Assembly: GCA_964412895.1 (NCBI GenBank) | Contig: CAYPQK010000015.1 | Coordinates: 1-42,113 of the forward strand | Source: CALMRE01 sp964412895 | GTDB lineage: Bacteria; UBP6; UBA1177; JAKLFG01 | Reading direction: 5' to 3' | Length of the DNA: 42,113 nucleotides | Shown here: one piece after another, positions 8,077 to 15,975 of the stretch | Numbering within the stretch: position 1 is the stretch's first letter | Layout: every line of letters starts with the position of its first letter | Made by a program: the position numbers and the translations under genes | The notes under the pieces: model-generated | The model's database searches: none | What the model was told of the DNA's origin: nothing | What the model saw: only the letters and a program-made list of their open reading frames with translations

Positions 8077-9477
8077 TCATGTGGCGGCCGTATCGCTCAG
8101 ATATGTCGATAGTAACTGTATCACGGTGCGCGCTGGCAACACTCTCCCCGCGCTGTCGGGGATATCGACCAGCTCGTCGGCCCGCGCGACCCGTTTCTCT
8201 TTCAGGGAAAGATCGGCGTTCAATACAAAGACCGGCGCCCTGCCGCTATGGCTCTCGAAGCGGCCGCCCGATACGGCGATCTCATTGGTCGCCGAAAGTT
8301 TCAGGATGCTCCCCGGCGGGTATACTCCCGCGACCGCGATCAGCGCCTCGACCAGTTCCTTCCGGAAGGCCCCCATCCTGATGTTCCGCAAAAGGCTGTG
8401 CAGGGCATCCGGCCGCGAAAGTATCGGTCCGGAATAGGAATAACGGTCCGGCCATCGCCGGGTCACCGTATCGTAATACGAAACCACTTTCAGTATCTCG
8501 GCCGAAACGGTCCCGCAGGAGGCGGTGGCCAAGAGCAACCCCACATCGGAAAAATCGGTTATTCTCGAAGATGCGTTGAGCGCCGCATCAACCCTGCCAT
8601 AGTTGAATTCATCCATCCGGGAAAGGAGGGCGTACCCATTACTGAGGTCCTGCGCTATATACTGAAAGTATGCCGATATCGCCGTTCTTTTTGTAAAAGA
8701 GACATCGAAATTGAGTTTCAGACAGATCAGGGTCGAGAGAACGGCCCGGTTCATTGCCGCGGTGCCGGAGAAACTTCCATTGTGGACGGCGCTGGAGGCC
8801 AAGAAAAGAATAAGATCATATATGTCGGCGCCATCCGCGTTCTGCGCTATCGATATGATGTCCTGCATGCTTCTTTCGGCAACCCTGAAGGGGATGCTCT
8901 CTCCCGCCACCGCCGCTTTCTCATATTCCTGATATTCGGACACCATCTTGCGGTAGCTCCTTCTGAAGGACTGCTCGGGGGTATAGAGCGGGAGATTCCC
9001 CGACTCCTCGGGATCGTAGGGAAAGGTCTCGATATGGGGCATCGCCGGCATTTCGGACCTGATCCTTTCGTATACTTGGACCTTGGGTTCACGCCCGACC
9101 GGGTATTTGCCGACCACTCGATAGAAATCCAATATCTCGCCGTCGGTCACGCCTCTTTTGAACACCACGCCCGACATACACAGGGAAAGAAAAAGATCGT
9201 AGATGTCCTCGAAGTATTTGTCATCCTGCCGTTGTCCGCGTATCCGAACCTTGTCGACCTTCACATCGATCCCGTCGAAAAGTATCGAGACCTCTTCCTT
9301 TTCATTGAAAAAGAGATCGAGGACCTTCTTAAATGCCGCCATCTCTTCGTCGATCCGAGCATTCTCACTGCTGTACATCTTGACATTCTTCCAGAAGGTG
9401 AAAAACGAACGGGTGAAATTGTAACGCCACTTCTTGGGAGAATTCTCGAATTCCGGCAGATTCCTTCTTTCTTCCAC
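8077..9477 (-). CDS. Unknown protein: shared N-terminal domain plus degenerate HD-GYP-like C-terminal half
   Basis: A 466-residue protein without signal peptide or membrane segment. I do not recognise it as a named family. Residues about 30-130 contain KMYSSENARIDEEM and the ending FKRGVTDGEILDFYRVVG. This matches in layout the start of many HEAT or HD-GYP signalling proteins and of the gene immediately upstream. The C-terminal part (about 230-460) is alpha-helical and ends with YPPGSILKLSATNEIAV and VFVLNADLSLKEK, resembling the strand region that follows HD-GYP domains. The HHExxDGxGYP motif and the metal-binding His-Asp pair were not found, so it is probably not an active phosphodiesterase. 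The GTG start directly follows the TAA of the upstream gene, implying coupled translation. The HD-GYP relation is inferred by eye. Confidence 0.7.
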   Translation of the reverse strand: MEERRNLPEFENSPKKWRYNFTRSFFTFWKNVKMYSSENARIDEEMAAFKKVLDLFFNEKEEVSILFDGIDVKVDKVRIRGQRQDDKYFEDIYDLFLSLCMSGVVFKRGVTDGEILDFYRVVGKYPVGREPKVQVYERIRSEMPAMPHIETFPYDPEESGNLPLYTPEQSFRRSYRKMVSEYQEYEKAAVAGESIPFRVAERSMQDIISIAQNADGADIYDLILFLASSAVHNGSFSGTAAMNRAVLSTLICLKLNFDVSFTKRTAISAYFQYIAQDLSNGYALLSRMDEFNYGRVDAALNASSRITDFSDVGLLLATASCGTVSAEILKVVSYYDTVTRRWPDRYSYSGPILSRPDALHSLLRNIRMGAFRKELVEALIAVAGVYPPGSILKLSATNEIAVSGGRFESHSGRAPVFVLNADLSLKEKRVARADELVDIPDSAGRVLPARTVIQLLSTYLSDTAAT

Positions 9478-11367
9478 TTACGCTCTCCCTTGCAATAGCG
9501 CCCGGATCTCCTTGTCGCCTTCTTTCATCGCCTTTTCAAGCCACTTCTGTATGGTCGGGGACTTGCCGGCCCGCGACCGCATGAAGTCAAGAACTATTTT
9601 CTTGAAGGGTGCATATTTGTTCCTGTTGAAGAAACCGCCGTCGAGTTTGAATATATATTCCAGCGCCCGCAACACTTGGGGCAACAACAATCCCTTGGCA
9701 AGACCCAATACCAGCTCGATCTCCTGTTTCTCAAGCGAACGGAACTCTTCGCTTTGTATCCTTCGCGCGATCTGGGGAGCGATCACGGTAAGATCCTCCA
9801 CCTTGCCGAGGCCCCGCAGGGCCATGCGCCGCAGTTCCTTGCTCTCCGAGAACATCAGGTTGGCCGGGAGGTCAAAGAACTCCGGCCTGTTGGACTCTAC
9901 TATATGGCCGATGAATCTCTCATACTCGCCGAGATCGAACTTGTCCCTGTTCGCAGGATTGAATATCTCGTTGAGCGTCTGTTTGGCGACGATCCCCTTA
10001 ACCTTGACCAGATTCGTGATCGCAAGGGTCCGCACCTCTTCGTCCGGAGAGAAGATAGCCTTGCGCCAATACTCTATGTTCTCGTCGGCATCATACAGGC
10101 TTAACACTCGGGCAGCTTCGACCCGCACCTGACGGACCTGATGATTCATCACATTTCTTGCTATCGGGAGGTAATCGATCCGGTATATGAACCGAAGCAC
10201 GAACAGCAGGTTCCGCAGTACATGCCAGTCGCTGTTCTCGGCAAGCCGCTTCACCAGTTCCACATCCTTCAGATTCTCCGCGATATTCTCAAGACAGGGG
10301 ATCCGGATCTCCTTCGAATCAAGCTCGACCAGTTTAAGAAAAACCGTCTCGAAATTGGTCAGACTCGCGAACGCCAGGCACTCACTGAAACTTTTTATCT
10401 GTGAAGCATCCGCTCTTGAAGCCATTTCGAACACATGGTTCAGGAACTGGTCGGAACTGATCTTGGCCAATGCGGTCCGTATCGTACCGGGAAGAGGGCT
10501 GCCGGCCTCTTTTATCTCGCTCTCAAGCTGCACGAGCATGTTGATGAAAGGAACGCCCGACATAAAATCGCCATTCTGGATATTCGTCAGCGCGAATTCG
10601 CAGGTCTTCGACACACTGCTTTTCGCCGCCTCCTGATTAGCGCCCGACAGAACCATGTGCCGGACCCTCTCCAGATACCGTTGTATGGTGAACGCCTTTC
10701 CCTTTTTTGCCAGCCATTCGTCGAACTCGCTGTTCCGCCCCTTCCCGATATTATCGAATTCCCGCACGATATCGTACATGTCGGCGGTCTTGCGCGGAGG
10801 CATCGATAAAAGCTCCTGCGCGGTCACCGCAGGCTGTTCTCCGGCGAACTCCTCTTCCTTCCACGGTTCGGGATCGCCCATGTCGGGATCGGAGATCGTG
10901 CCGATATGGACGATCCCGTAATCCCACAGCCGCGTATTGAAATCATAATCGACCAATGTGTAATTGATGGTCTCCTTGATGACGGCAAAGAAATCGAGAA
11001 GTTCTTTCTTGGTGACCCCCTTGACGAAATAAAGTTCGCGGATCTCGTTGACCAGAAATATGTTTCTGAACTTCCGCTCCCCTTCGTCAAAAAGATTCAC
11101 CCGCTTTTCCTGATAGTAGAACCCGACCTTTTTGGTAACGACCGACGCGTAGGGCAGGTTGTTGTGGATAAGCTCCAAGTTCTGGCCCATGGTCTCGGTG
11201 AACTCTTCAAATATCTTATCCGTTATGGGATACAGTTCCGTCATTTTAGATATCTTTATCAATATCGCTACGACAGAACGCACTCCGCGGTATAGCTGCT
11301 GTTTCTTTTCAAGCGGGACCGACTTGAAGTATTCGGTCAGTTCCCTTTTCTTACCGATGTATAACAA
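9478..11367 (-). CDS. HEAT-repeat protein with an N-terminal domain shared with its neighbour
   Basis: A protein of about 629 residues, probably cytoplasmic. The N-terminal domain (about 1-150) has KMTELYPITDKIFEEF and FVKGVTKKELLDFFAVI, matching in layout the N-terminal domain of the downstream gene. A polar linker with EPWKEEEFAGEQP follows, then alpha-helical HEAT-type repeats to the C-terminus, for example HQVRQVRVEAARVLSLYD and LRRMALRGLGKVEDL. HEAT arrays are protein-binding scaffolds. The frame is open upstream to an ATG at 11439, but a TTG at 11367 is preferred because AAAGGGGG lies six bases before it and a promoter-like sequence covers the upstream part. It abuts the degenerate HD-GYP-like gene (TAA then GTG). 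A scaffold or regulatory role is inference. Confidence 0.72.
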   Translation of the reverse strand: MLYIGKKRELTEYFKSVPLEKKQQLYRGVRSVVAILIKISKMTELYPITDKIFEEFTETMGQNLELIHNNLPYASVVTKKVGFYYQEKRVNLFDEGERKFRNIFLVNEIRELYFVKGVTKKELLDFFAVIKETINYTLVDYDFNTRLWDYGIVHIGTISDPDMGDPEPWKEEEFAGEQPAVTAQELLSMPPRKTADMYDIVREFDNIGKGRNSEFDEWLAKKGKAFTIQRYLERVRHMVLSGANQEAAKSSVSKTCEFALTNIQNGDFMSGVPFINMLVQLESEIKEAGSPLPGTIRTALAKISSDQFLNHVFEMASRADASQIKSFSECLAFASLTNFETVFLKLVELDSKEIRIPCLENIAENLKDVELVKRLAENSDWHVLRNLLFVLRFIYRIDYLPIARNVMNHQVRQVRVEAARVLSLYDADENIEYWRKAIFSPDEEVRTLAITNLVKVKGIVAKQTLNEIFNPANRDKFDLGEYERFIGHIVESNRPEFFDLPANLMFSESKELRRMALRGLGKVEDLTVIAPQIARRIQSEEFRSLEKQEIELVLGLAKGLLLPQVLRALEYIFKLDGGFFNRNKYAPFKKIVLDFMRSRAGKSPTIQKWLEKAMKEGDKEIRALLQGRA

Positions 11368-11405
11368 CCGTGCCCCCTTTGTCAGGTACCCGACCTGAAC
11401 GGCGC

Positions 11406-11435
11406 AGTATAGCGTACAAGGCCATCCGAAAGCAA
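11406..11435 (-). promoter_or_regulatory. Promoter-like sequence upstream of the HEAT-repeat gene
   Basis: On the minus strand TTGCTT (complement of 11430-11435) is followed by an 18-base spacer and TATACT (complement of 11406-11411). The start would be near 11399, giving a leader of about 30 bases before the TTG start at 11367. It lies inside the longer open frame, so it supports the shorter gene model. It may serve the whole run down to 3855. Confidence 0.5.
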
Positions 11436-11524
11436 ACATTTCTCACAAGTAGAGCGGTAAGCAAAAAATATCCCTCTTAAATCAGACATATATATCCTTT
11501 ATAAAAAAAGTTCTCCAATTTCTG

Positions 11525-11553
11525 TTGACTTAACTCCTCTTTTACTTTATAAC
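11525..11553 (+). promoter_or_regulatory. Sigma70-type promoter for the ferredoxin-hcp pair
   Basis: TTGACT (11525-11530), a 17-base spacer and TATAAC (11548-11553) form a near-consensus promoter within AT-rich DNA. The start would be near 11560, 32 bases before the ferredoxin ATG. An imperfect dyad, GGATTC-GA-GAGTCC (11555-11568), overlaps the predicted start and could be an operator. I did not find a clear HcpR/FNR-type site. Confidence 0.7.
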
Positions 11554-11591
11554 TGGATTCGAGAGTCCTATTTACCTCAACGGAGGCGACC

Positions 11592-12509
11592 ATGGCAAAA
11601 CGGAAAATAATCAGGATCGACAACGACAAATGCACCGGCTGCGGCCTGTGCGTCCCCAACTGCGCCGAAGGGGCGCTCCAGATCATCGACGGCAAGGCGC
11701 GGCTCATCAGCGACCTGTTCTGCGACGGACTGGGCGCGTGCCTCGGTCACTGTCCCGAAGCGGCCATCACCGTCGAAGAGCGCGAGGCGGAACCTTACAA
11801 CGAGCGGCTCGTGATGGAAAAGAACATCATCCCGGCGGGGCGCAACACCATCCGCGCCCACCTCCTCCACCTCCGCGACCACGGAGCAAAGGATCTTCTG
11901 CAGGAGGCCTTCGCGGTGGTCCGTGAACACGGGATGGACCCGAAAGAGATCGTCCACGGGAAACCCGACGACGACGCCTGCGGCTGCGGTGACCACGGCA
12001 AGAAGGAGCATCACGACCATGGCCACCATCACGGCCACGGCGGCGGCGGCTGTCCGGGGTCGAAGATGGTAGACTTGAAAAAGATGCACGGCGGCGGGGA
12101 AAAGACCGGGCGTACCGTTGGCGACGCCCCTACCGGTCGGTTGGAGTCCGAGTTAAAAAATTGGCCGGTACAGATACACCTCGCGAGTCCCTACGCCCCC
12201 TACTTCAAGGAGGCCGACATCGTCATCATCGCCGACTGTGTCGCCTATGCCTACGCCGAAACGCACCGCGAGTTCATCAAGGATAAGGTCGTTCTCATCG
12301 GCTGTCCGAAACTCGACGACGCGGCGGCCTATATTGACAAGATATCGGAGATCATCCGCGCCGGGAAGCCGAAAAGCATCAAGGTGGTCCGGATGGAGGT
12401 CCCCTGCTGCGGCGGGATGATCGAGATCGTCAAGCAGGCGATAAAAAACTCGGGCGAGGTGATGCCCTTCGAAACGGTCACCATCAGTATTGACGGACGC
12501 AAACTTTAA
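11592..12509 (+). CDS. Ferredoxin-like [4Fe-4S] protein with His-rich linker, partner of Hcp
   Basis: A 305-residue cytoplasmic iron-sulfur protein. The N-terminal ferredoxin domain has one full motif, CTGCGLCVPNC (C14, C17, C20, C24), and a second, C44-DGLGA-C50-LGH-C54-P, which lacks the usual second Cys. A linker (about 130-154) is packed with His, Cys and Gly (for example EHHDHGHHHGHG). The C-terminal domain has IADCVAYAYAETH, LIGCPKLDD and VPCCGGM; its five further cysteines may bind another cluster. Similar ferredoxin-like genes are often found beside hcp and probably deliver electrons to it. The gene is 49 bases upstream of hcp on the same strand. RBS GGAGG precedes the ATG. The metal role of the linker is inferred from composition. 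Confidence 0.85.
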   Translation: MAKRKIIRIDNDKCTGCGLCVPNCAEGALQIIDGKARLISDLFCDGLGACLGHCPEAAITVEEREAEPYNERLVMEKNIIPAGRNTIRAHLLHLRDHGAKDLLQEAFAVVREHGMDPKEIVHGKPDDDACGCGDHGKKEHHDHGHHHGHGGGGCPGSKMVDLKKMHGGGEKTGRTVGDAPTGRLESELKNWPVQIHLASPYAPYFKEADIVIIADCVAYAYAETHREFIKDKVVLIGCPKLDDAAAYIDKISEIIRAGKPKSIKVVRMEVPCCGGMIEIVKQAIKNSGEVMPFETVTISIDGRKL

Positions 12510-12558
12510 GTGTAACATGACCTGTCTGGATCCATAACAACACTCTCTGGAGGAATTC

Positions 12559-14214
12559 ATGAGCATGTTCTGTCATCAGTGTCAGGAAACGGCGCGCAAT
12601 GTCGGCTGCAACAAGGTCGGCGTTTGCGGCAAGAGCGAGACGGTCGCCAATCTGCAGGATATCCTCATCTACACGATGAAGGGTATCGGTTTCTACGGTC
12701 ACGAACTGGCGAAGATCGGCCACTATGACGAAAAAGGAGCATTCTTTGTCATCAAGGGACTTTTCGCGACCATCACCAACGCCAACTTCGATGAAAAGGA
12801 TTTCCTCCGCTGGATAAAAGAAGGACAGGAGATCAAGAACCGCTTCAAGACCGAATGCGAGAAGCGCGGCGTGAAGTTCGCGACCGTTCCGCCCGAGGCG
12901 GTGTGGAATCCGAAGAACGACGACGAGATCACGGCGGCGGCGGCATCGGGCCGCGGCGGCTGGATGGCCATCGAGAACGAGGATGTCCGGTCGCTCCGCG
13001 CCATCATCCTGTACGGACTCAAGGGGATGTGCGCCTACGGCGAGCACGCCTATGCCCTCGGCTTCCACAAGAAAGAGATCTTCGAGTTCATCTTTGAAGG
13101 GCTCGCGACGATCATCGACGACACCAAGTCGGCGGGCGATCTGACCGCTTTCGTCCTCAAGACCGGCGCGGAGGGCGTTGCGGTGATGGCGCTCCTCGAC
13201 GAGGCGAACACCACTACCTACGGCCACCCGGTCATTACCGAAGTAAAGACCGGCGTCCGCGGCAATCCCGGCATCCTCGTCAGCGGCCACGACCTGCGCG
13301 ACCTGCACGATCTCCTCGAACAGACCAAGGGGACCGGCGTCGATGTCTACACCCACTCCGAGATGCTGCCGGCCCACTATTATCCGTTCTTCAAGAAGTA
13401 CGACAATCTCGTGGGCAACTACGGCGGCTCATGGTGGCACCAGAAGGAGGAGTTCGAGAAATTCAACGGCCCGGTGCTGCTGACCTCGAACTGCCTCGTT
13501 CCGCCGAAGGATGGCGTCAAGGGGCGCATCTTCACCACCGGCGTGGTCGGGTTCGACGGCTTGGCCCATATCGCCGACCGCGAACCGGGCAAGATGAAGG
13601 ATTTCTCGAAGGTCATTGCCCTTGCCAAGAACTGCAAGGCACCCGAGCAGTTGGAGGATGGGAAGATCGTCGGCGGGTTCGCCCGGACGCAGGTGCTCAC
13701 GGTGGCCGACAAGGTGGTCGCGGCGGTCAAGTCGGGCGCGATAAAACGCTTTGTCGTCATGGCGGGCTGCGACGGCCGTCACAAGGAGCGCGACTATTAT
13801 AAAAAGGTCGCCGAGGCGCTCCCGAAGGATGCGATCATCCTCACCGCCGGTTGCGCGAAGTACCAGTACAACAAACTCCCGCTCGGCGATATCGGCGGCA
13901 TCCCGCGCGTGCTGGACGCCGGTCAGTGCAACGATTCCTATTCGCTCGCGGTCATAGCGCTCAAGCTCAAGGAGGCGTTCGGCCTCGATGACATCAACAA
14001 ACTCCCCATCAGCTTCGATATCGCGTGGTACGAACAGAAGGCGGTGCTGGTCCTCTTGGCGCTCCTCCACCTCGGCGTGAAGGGAATACGGCTCGGGCCG
14101 ACGCTTCCCGGTTTCCTGTCGCCCGCGGTCGCCAAGGTACTCGTCGAGAAATTCGACATCAAGCCCATCGGCACGGTCGAGGCCGATGTCGCCGCGATGA
14201 TGGCGGGGAAATGA
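12559..14214 (+). CDS. hcp: Hybrid cluster protein (hydroxylamine/NO reductase)
   Basis: A 551-residue Hcp. The N-terminal cluster motif is C5-x2-C8-x8-C17-x5-C23, the spacing of class I Hcp from strict anaerobes. Hybrid-cluster ligand segments are visible as THSEMLPAHYYP, TSNCLVPP, GCDGRHKERDYY, TAGCAKYQYNK and DAGQCNDSYS. The enzyme reduces nitric oxide or hydroxylamine and protects against nitrosative stress in the cytoplasm. RBS GGAGG (12550-12554) precedes the ATG. It follows the ferredoxin-like gene and probably shares its promoter. The length is normal and no defect is seen. Confidence 0.97.
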   Translation: MSMFCHQCQETARNVGCNKVGVCGKSETVANLQDILIYTMKGIGFYGHELAKIGHYDEKGAFFVIKGLFATITNANFDEKDFLRWIKEGQEIKNRFKTECEKRGVKFATVPPEAVWNPKNDDEITAAAASGRGGWMAIENEDVRSLRAIILYGLKGMCAYGEHAYALGFHKKEIFEFIFEGLATIIDDTKSAGDLTAFVLKTGAEGVAVMALLDEANTTTYGHPVITEVKTGVRGNPGILVSGHDLRDLHDLLEQTKGTGVDVYTHSEMLPAHYYPFFKKYDNLVGNYGGSWWHQKEEFEKFNGPVLLTSNCLVPPKDGVKGRIFTTGVVGFDGLAHIADREPGKMKDFSKVIALAKNCKAPEQLEDGKIVGGFARTQVLTVADKVVAAVKSGAIKRFVVMAGCDGRHKERDYYKKVAEALPKDAIILTAGCAKYQYNKLPLGDIGGIPRVLDAGQCNDSYSLAVIALKLKEAFGLDDINKLPISFDIAWYEQKAVLVLLALLHLGVKGIRLGPTLPGFLSPAVAKVLVEKFDIKPIGTVEADVAAMMAGK

Positions 14215-14260
14215 CGCTCAAAGCGCTCGTCATCAAGCTCGTGTAGATCAAAAATAATCT

Positions 14261-14288
14261 TTGCTTCGCCGCATACAAAAGATATACT
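14261..14288 (+). promoter_or_regulatory. Promoter-like sequence for the LytS-type histidine kinase
   Basis: TTGCTT (14261-14266), a 16-base spacer and TATACT (14283-14288). The start would be near 14295, 22 bases before the ATG at 14317. The -35 box is only moderately good; the -10 box is close to consensus. Confidence 0.5.
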
Positions 14289-14316
14289 TCATCTGTCCGG
14301 GGCAAGGGAGTGCCAC

Positions 14317-15975
14317 ATGATAACAGCCATTATCGAACTTATTTATAATCTTGCTCTGCTGGTGGCGCTCAGCATCATCTCGGGCTTTATCGTACAGCGG
14401 TGGAAGGACCGCCGCTACGGAGCCGTCCTGCAGGGTCTACTCTTCGGCGGTGTGGCGGTCATCGGGATGTTGCGTCCGCTGATCCTCAGCGAGGGCCTCA
14501 TCTTCGACGGTCGTTCGGTGATGCTCAGTCTGTGCGGCCTTTTTTTCGGACCCGTTTCGGTGGCCATCGCCGTAGGAATGACGGCGGCGTGCAGGATCAT
14601 ACAGGGCGGGCCGGGTGCCATCATGGGAGTATCGGTGATCGTTTCTTCGGCGCTCTGGGGACTTTTCTTTTATTCACGACGGCCGCGCAACGATGAAACG
14701 GTCTCATCCGGACAACTCTATATCTTCGGACTGCTGGTCCACATCACCATGCTTCTGTTGACGGTCGCCCTTCCCTCCGGTATGGCCATGGGCGTTCTGC
14801 AAAAAATAGGACTACCGGTCATACTGTCTTATCCCCTGGCCACCATACTCGTTGGCAAGATCATCTCGGACAATGTATCGCGTAGCAGCATCCTTGCCGC
14901 GTTGCAGGAGAGCGAAAAGACCTTGAGGACGGCATTCGAGCATATCCATGACGGGTTCTTGGTCATGGATTTGGCGAGCAAACGGTTCGTCTTCGCGAAC
15001 AATGCTCTCTGCCAAATGCTCGGCTACACGCACGACGAGATGCTGGCTCTGGAGGTGAACGACATACACCCGGCGGCAGACCTTCCGCATGTCCTCAAGC
15101 AGGTCGAACGGCAGGCAAAAGGCGACATCATACTGGCACCCAATATCCCGCTCCTGCGCAAGGACGGATCGGTCTTTTTCGCCGACATCAACAGTACGCC
15201 GGTCGAACTGTGGGGCCGCCCCTGCCTGATAGGCGTTTTTCGCGACATGACAGAAAAACAAAAAATGATAGAACACGCGCTCCAGACTCAGAAACTGGAG
15301 TCACTCGGCGTTCTTGCCGGAGGCATTGCTCATGACTTCAATAATCTGCTCGCCGGTATTTTCGGTCATATGGACCTGGCGCGGCTTTCGTCAAATCCCG
15401 CTGACAGATCAGAATATCTCTCGCAGGCAATGGGCGCTATCGACCGTGCCCGGAACCTCACCAGTCAACTCCTCACTTTCGCCAAGGGCGGAGCACCGGC
15501 AAAGAACATAGAGTCATTGACCCCCTTCCTTGAGGAGACGACGCGGTTCGCCCTCAGCGGCTCCACCGTCTCCTGCCGGTTCGATATTGCCGAAGATCTG
15601 TGGCGGTGCAATTTCGATCGCCATCAGATCGCTCAAGTCATCGACAACCTCGTTCGGAACGCGCAGCAGGCCATGCCGACGGGAGGGACCATCACCGTAT
15701 CGGCCCGCAACCTCGCGCACGGCAGAGAAGAATTGCCCGCATTGGAAAATAGTCGTTATGTCGCCATCGCCATCATTGATACCGGCAGCGGCATCCCCAA
15801 GGAGACACTGCCCCGGATATTCGATCCATTCTTTACTACCAAGCAAAAGGGGCACGGCCTCGGGCTTGCCACCAGCTATTCCATCGTCGCTCAACACGGC
15901 GGCTCTATCGCGGTAGCATCCGATCCGGGCAAAGGCAGCACCTTCACCGTCTATCTGCCGGCCGTCGACGATTAA
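14317..15975 (+). CDS. Membrane sensor histidine kinase with LytS-type 5TM sensor and PAS domain
   Basis: A 552-residue inner-membrane kinase. Residues 1-185 form the multi-helix LytS-type (5TMR-LYT) sensor, with RPLILSEGLIFDGRS (53-67), LCGLFFGPVSVAIAVGMTAA and RIIQGGPGAIMGV. A PAS domain (about 200-312) has DGFLVMDLASKRFVFANNA. HisKA has GGIAHDFNNLL (H339), and HATPase_c (about 430-550) has NLVRNAQQAM, DTGSGI and GHGLGLATSYSI. There is no receiver domain and no response regulator beside it, so its partner is elsewhere. The kinase half closely parallels the 3855-5549 protein (shared QLLTFAKGG and FAL-GSTV-CR), suggesting domain shuffling. RBS AAGGGAG lies upstream of the ATG. Its stop overlaps the stop of the convergent RND gene. 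Confidence 0.92.
   Translation: MITAIIELIYNLALLVALSIISGFIVQRWKDRRYGAVLQGLLFGGVAVIGMLRPLILSEGLIFDGRSVMLSLCGLFFGPVSVAIAVGMTAACRIIQGGPGAIMGVSVIVSSALWGLFFYSRRPRNDETVSSGQLYIFGLLVHITMLLLTVALPSGMAMGVLQKIGLPVILSYPLATILVGKIISDNVSRSSILAALQESEKTLRTAFEHIHDGFLVMDLASKRFVFANNALCQMLGYTHDEMLALEVNDIHPAADLPHVLKQVERQAKGDIILAPNIPLLRKDGSVFFADINSTPVELWGRPCLIGVFRDMTEKQKMIEHALQTQKLESLGVLAGGIAHDFNNLLAGIFGHMDLARLSSNPADRSEYLSQAMGAIDRARNLTSQLLTFAKGGAPAKNIESLTPFLEETTRFALSGSTVSCRFDIAEDLWRCNFDRHQIAQVIDNLVRNAQQAMPTGGTITVSARNLAHGREELPALENSRYVAIAIIDTGSGIPKETLPRIFDPFFTTKQKGHGLGLATSYSIVAQHGGSIAVASDPGKGSTFTVYLPAVDD

Noticed and set aside
14212..14232. TGACG...CGTCA inverted repeat after hcp as a terminator
   Set aside because: The stem is only five pairs and no T tract follows.
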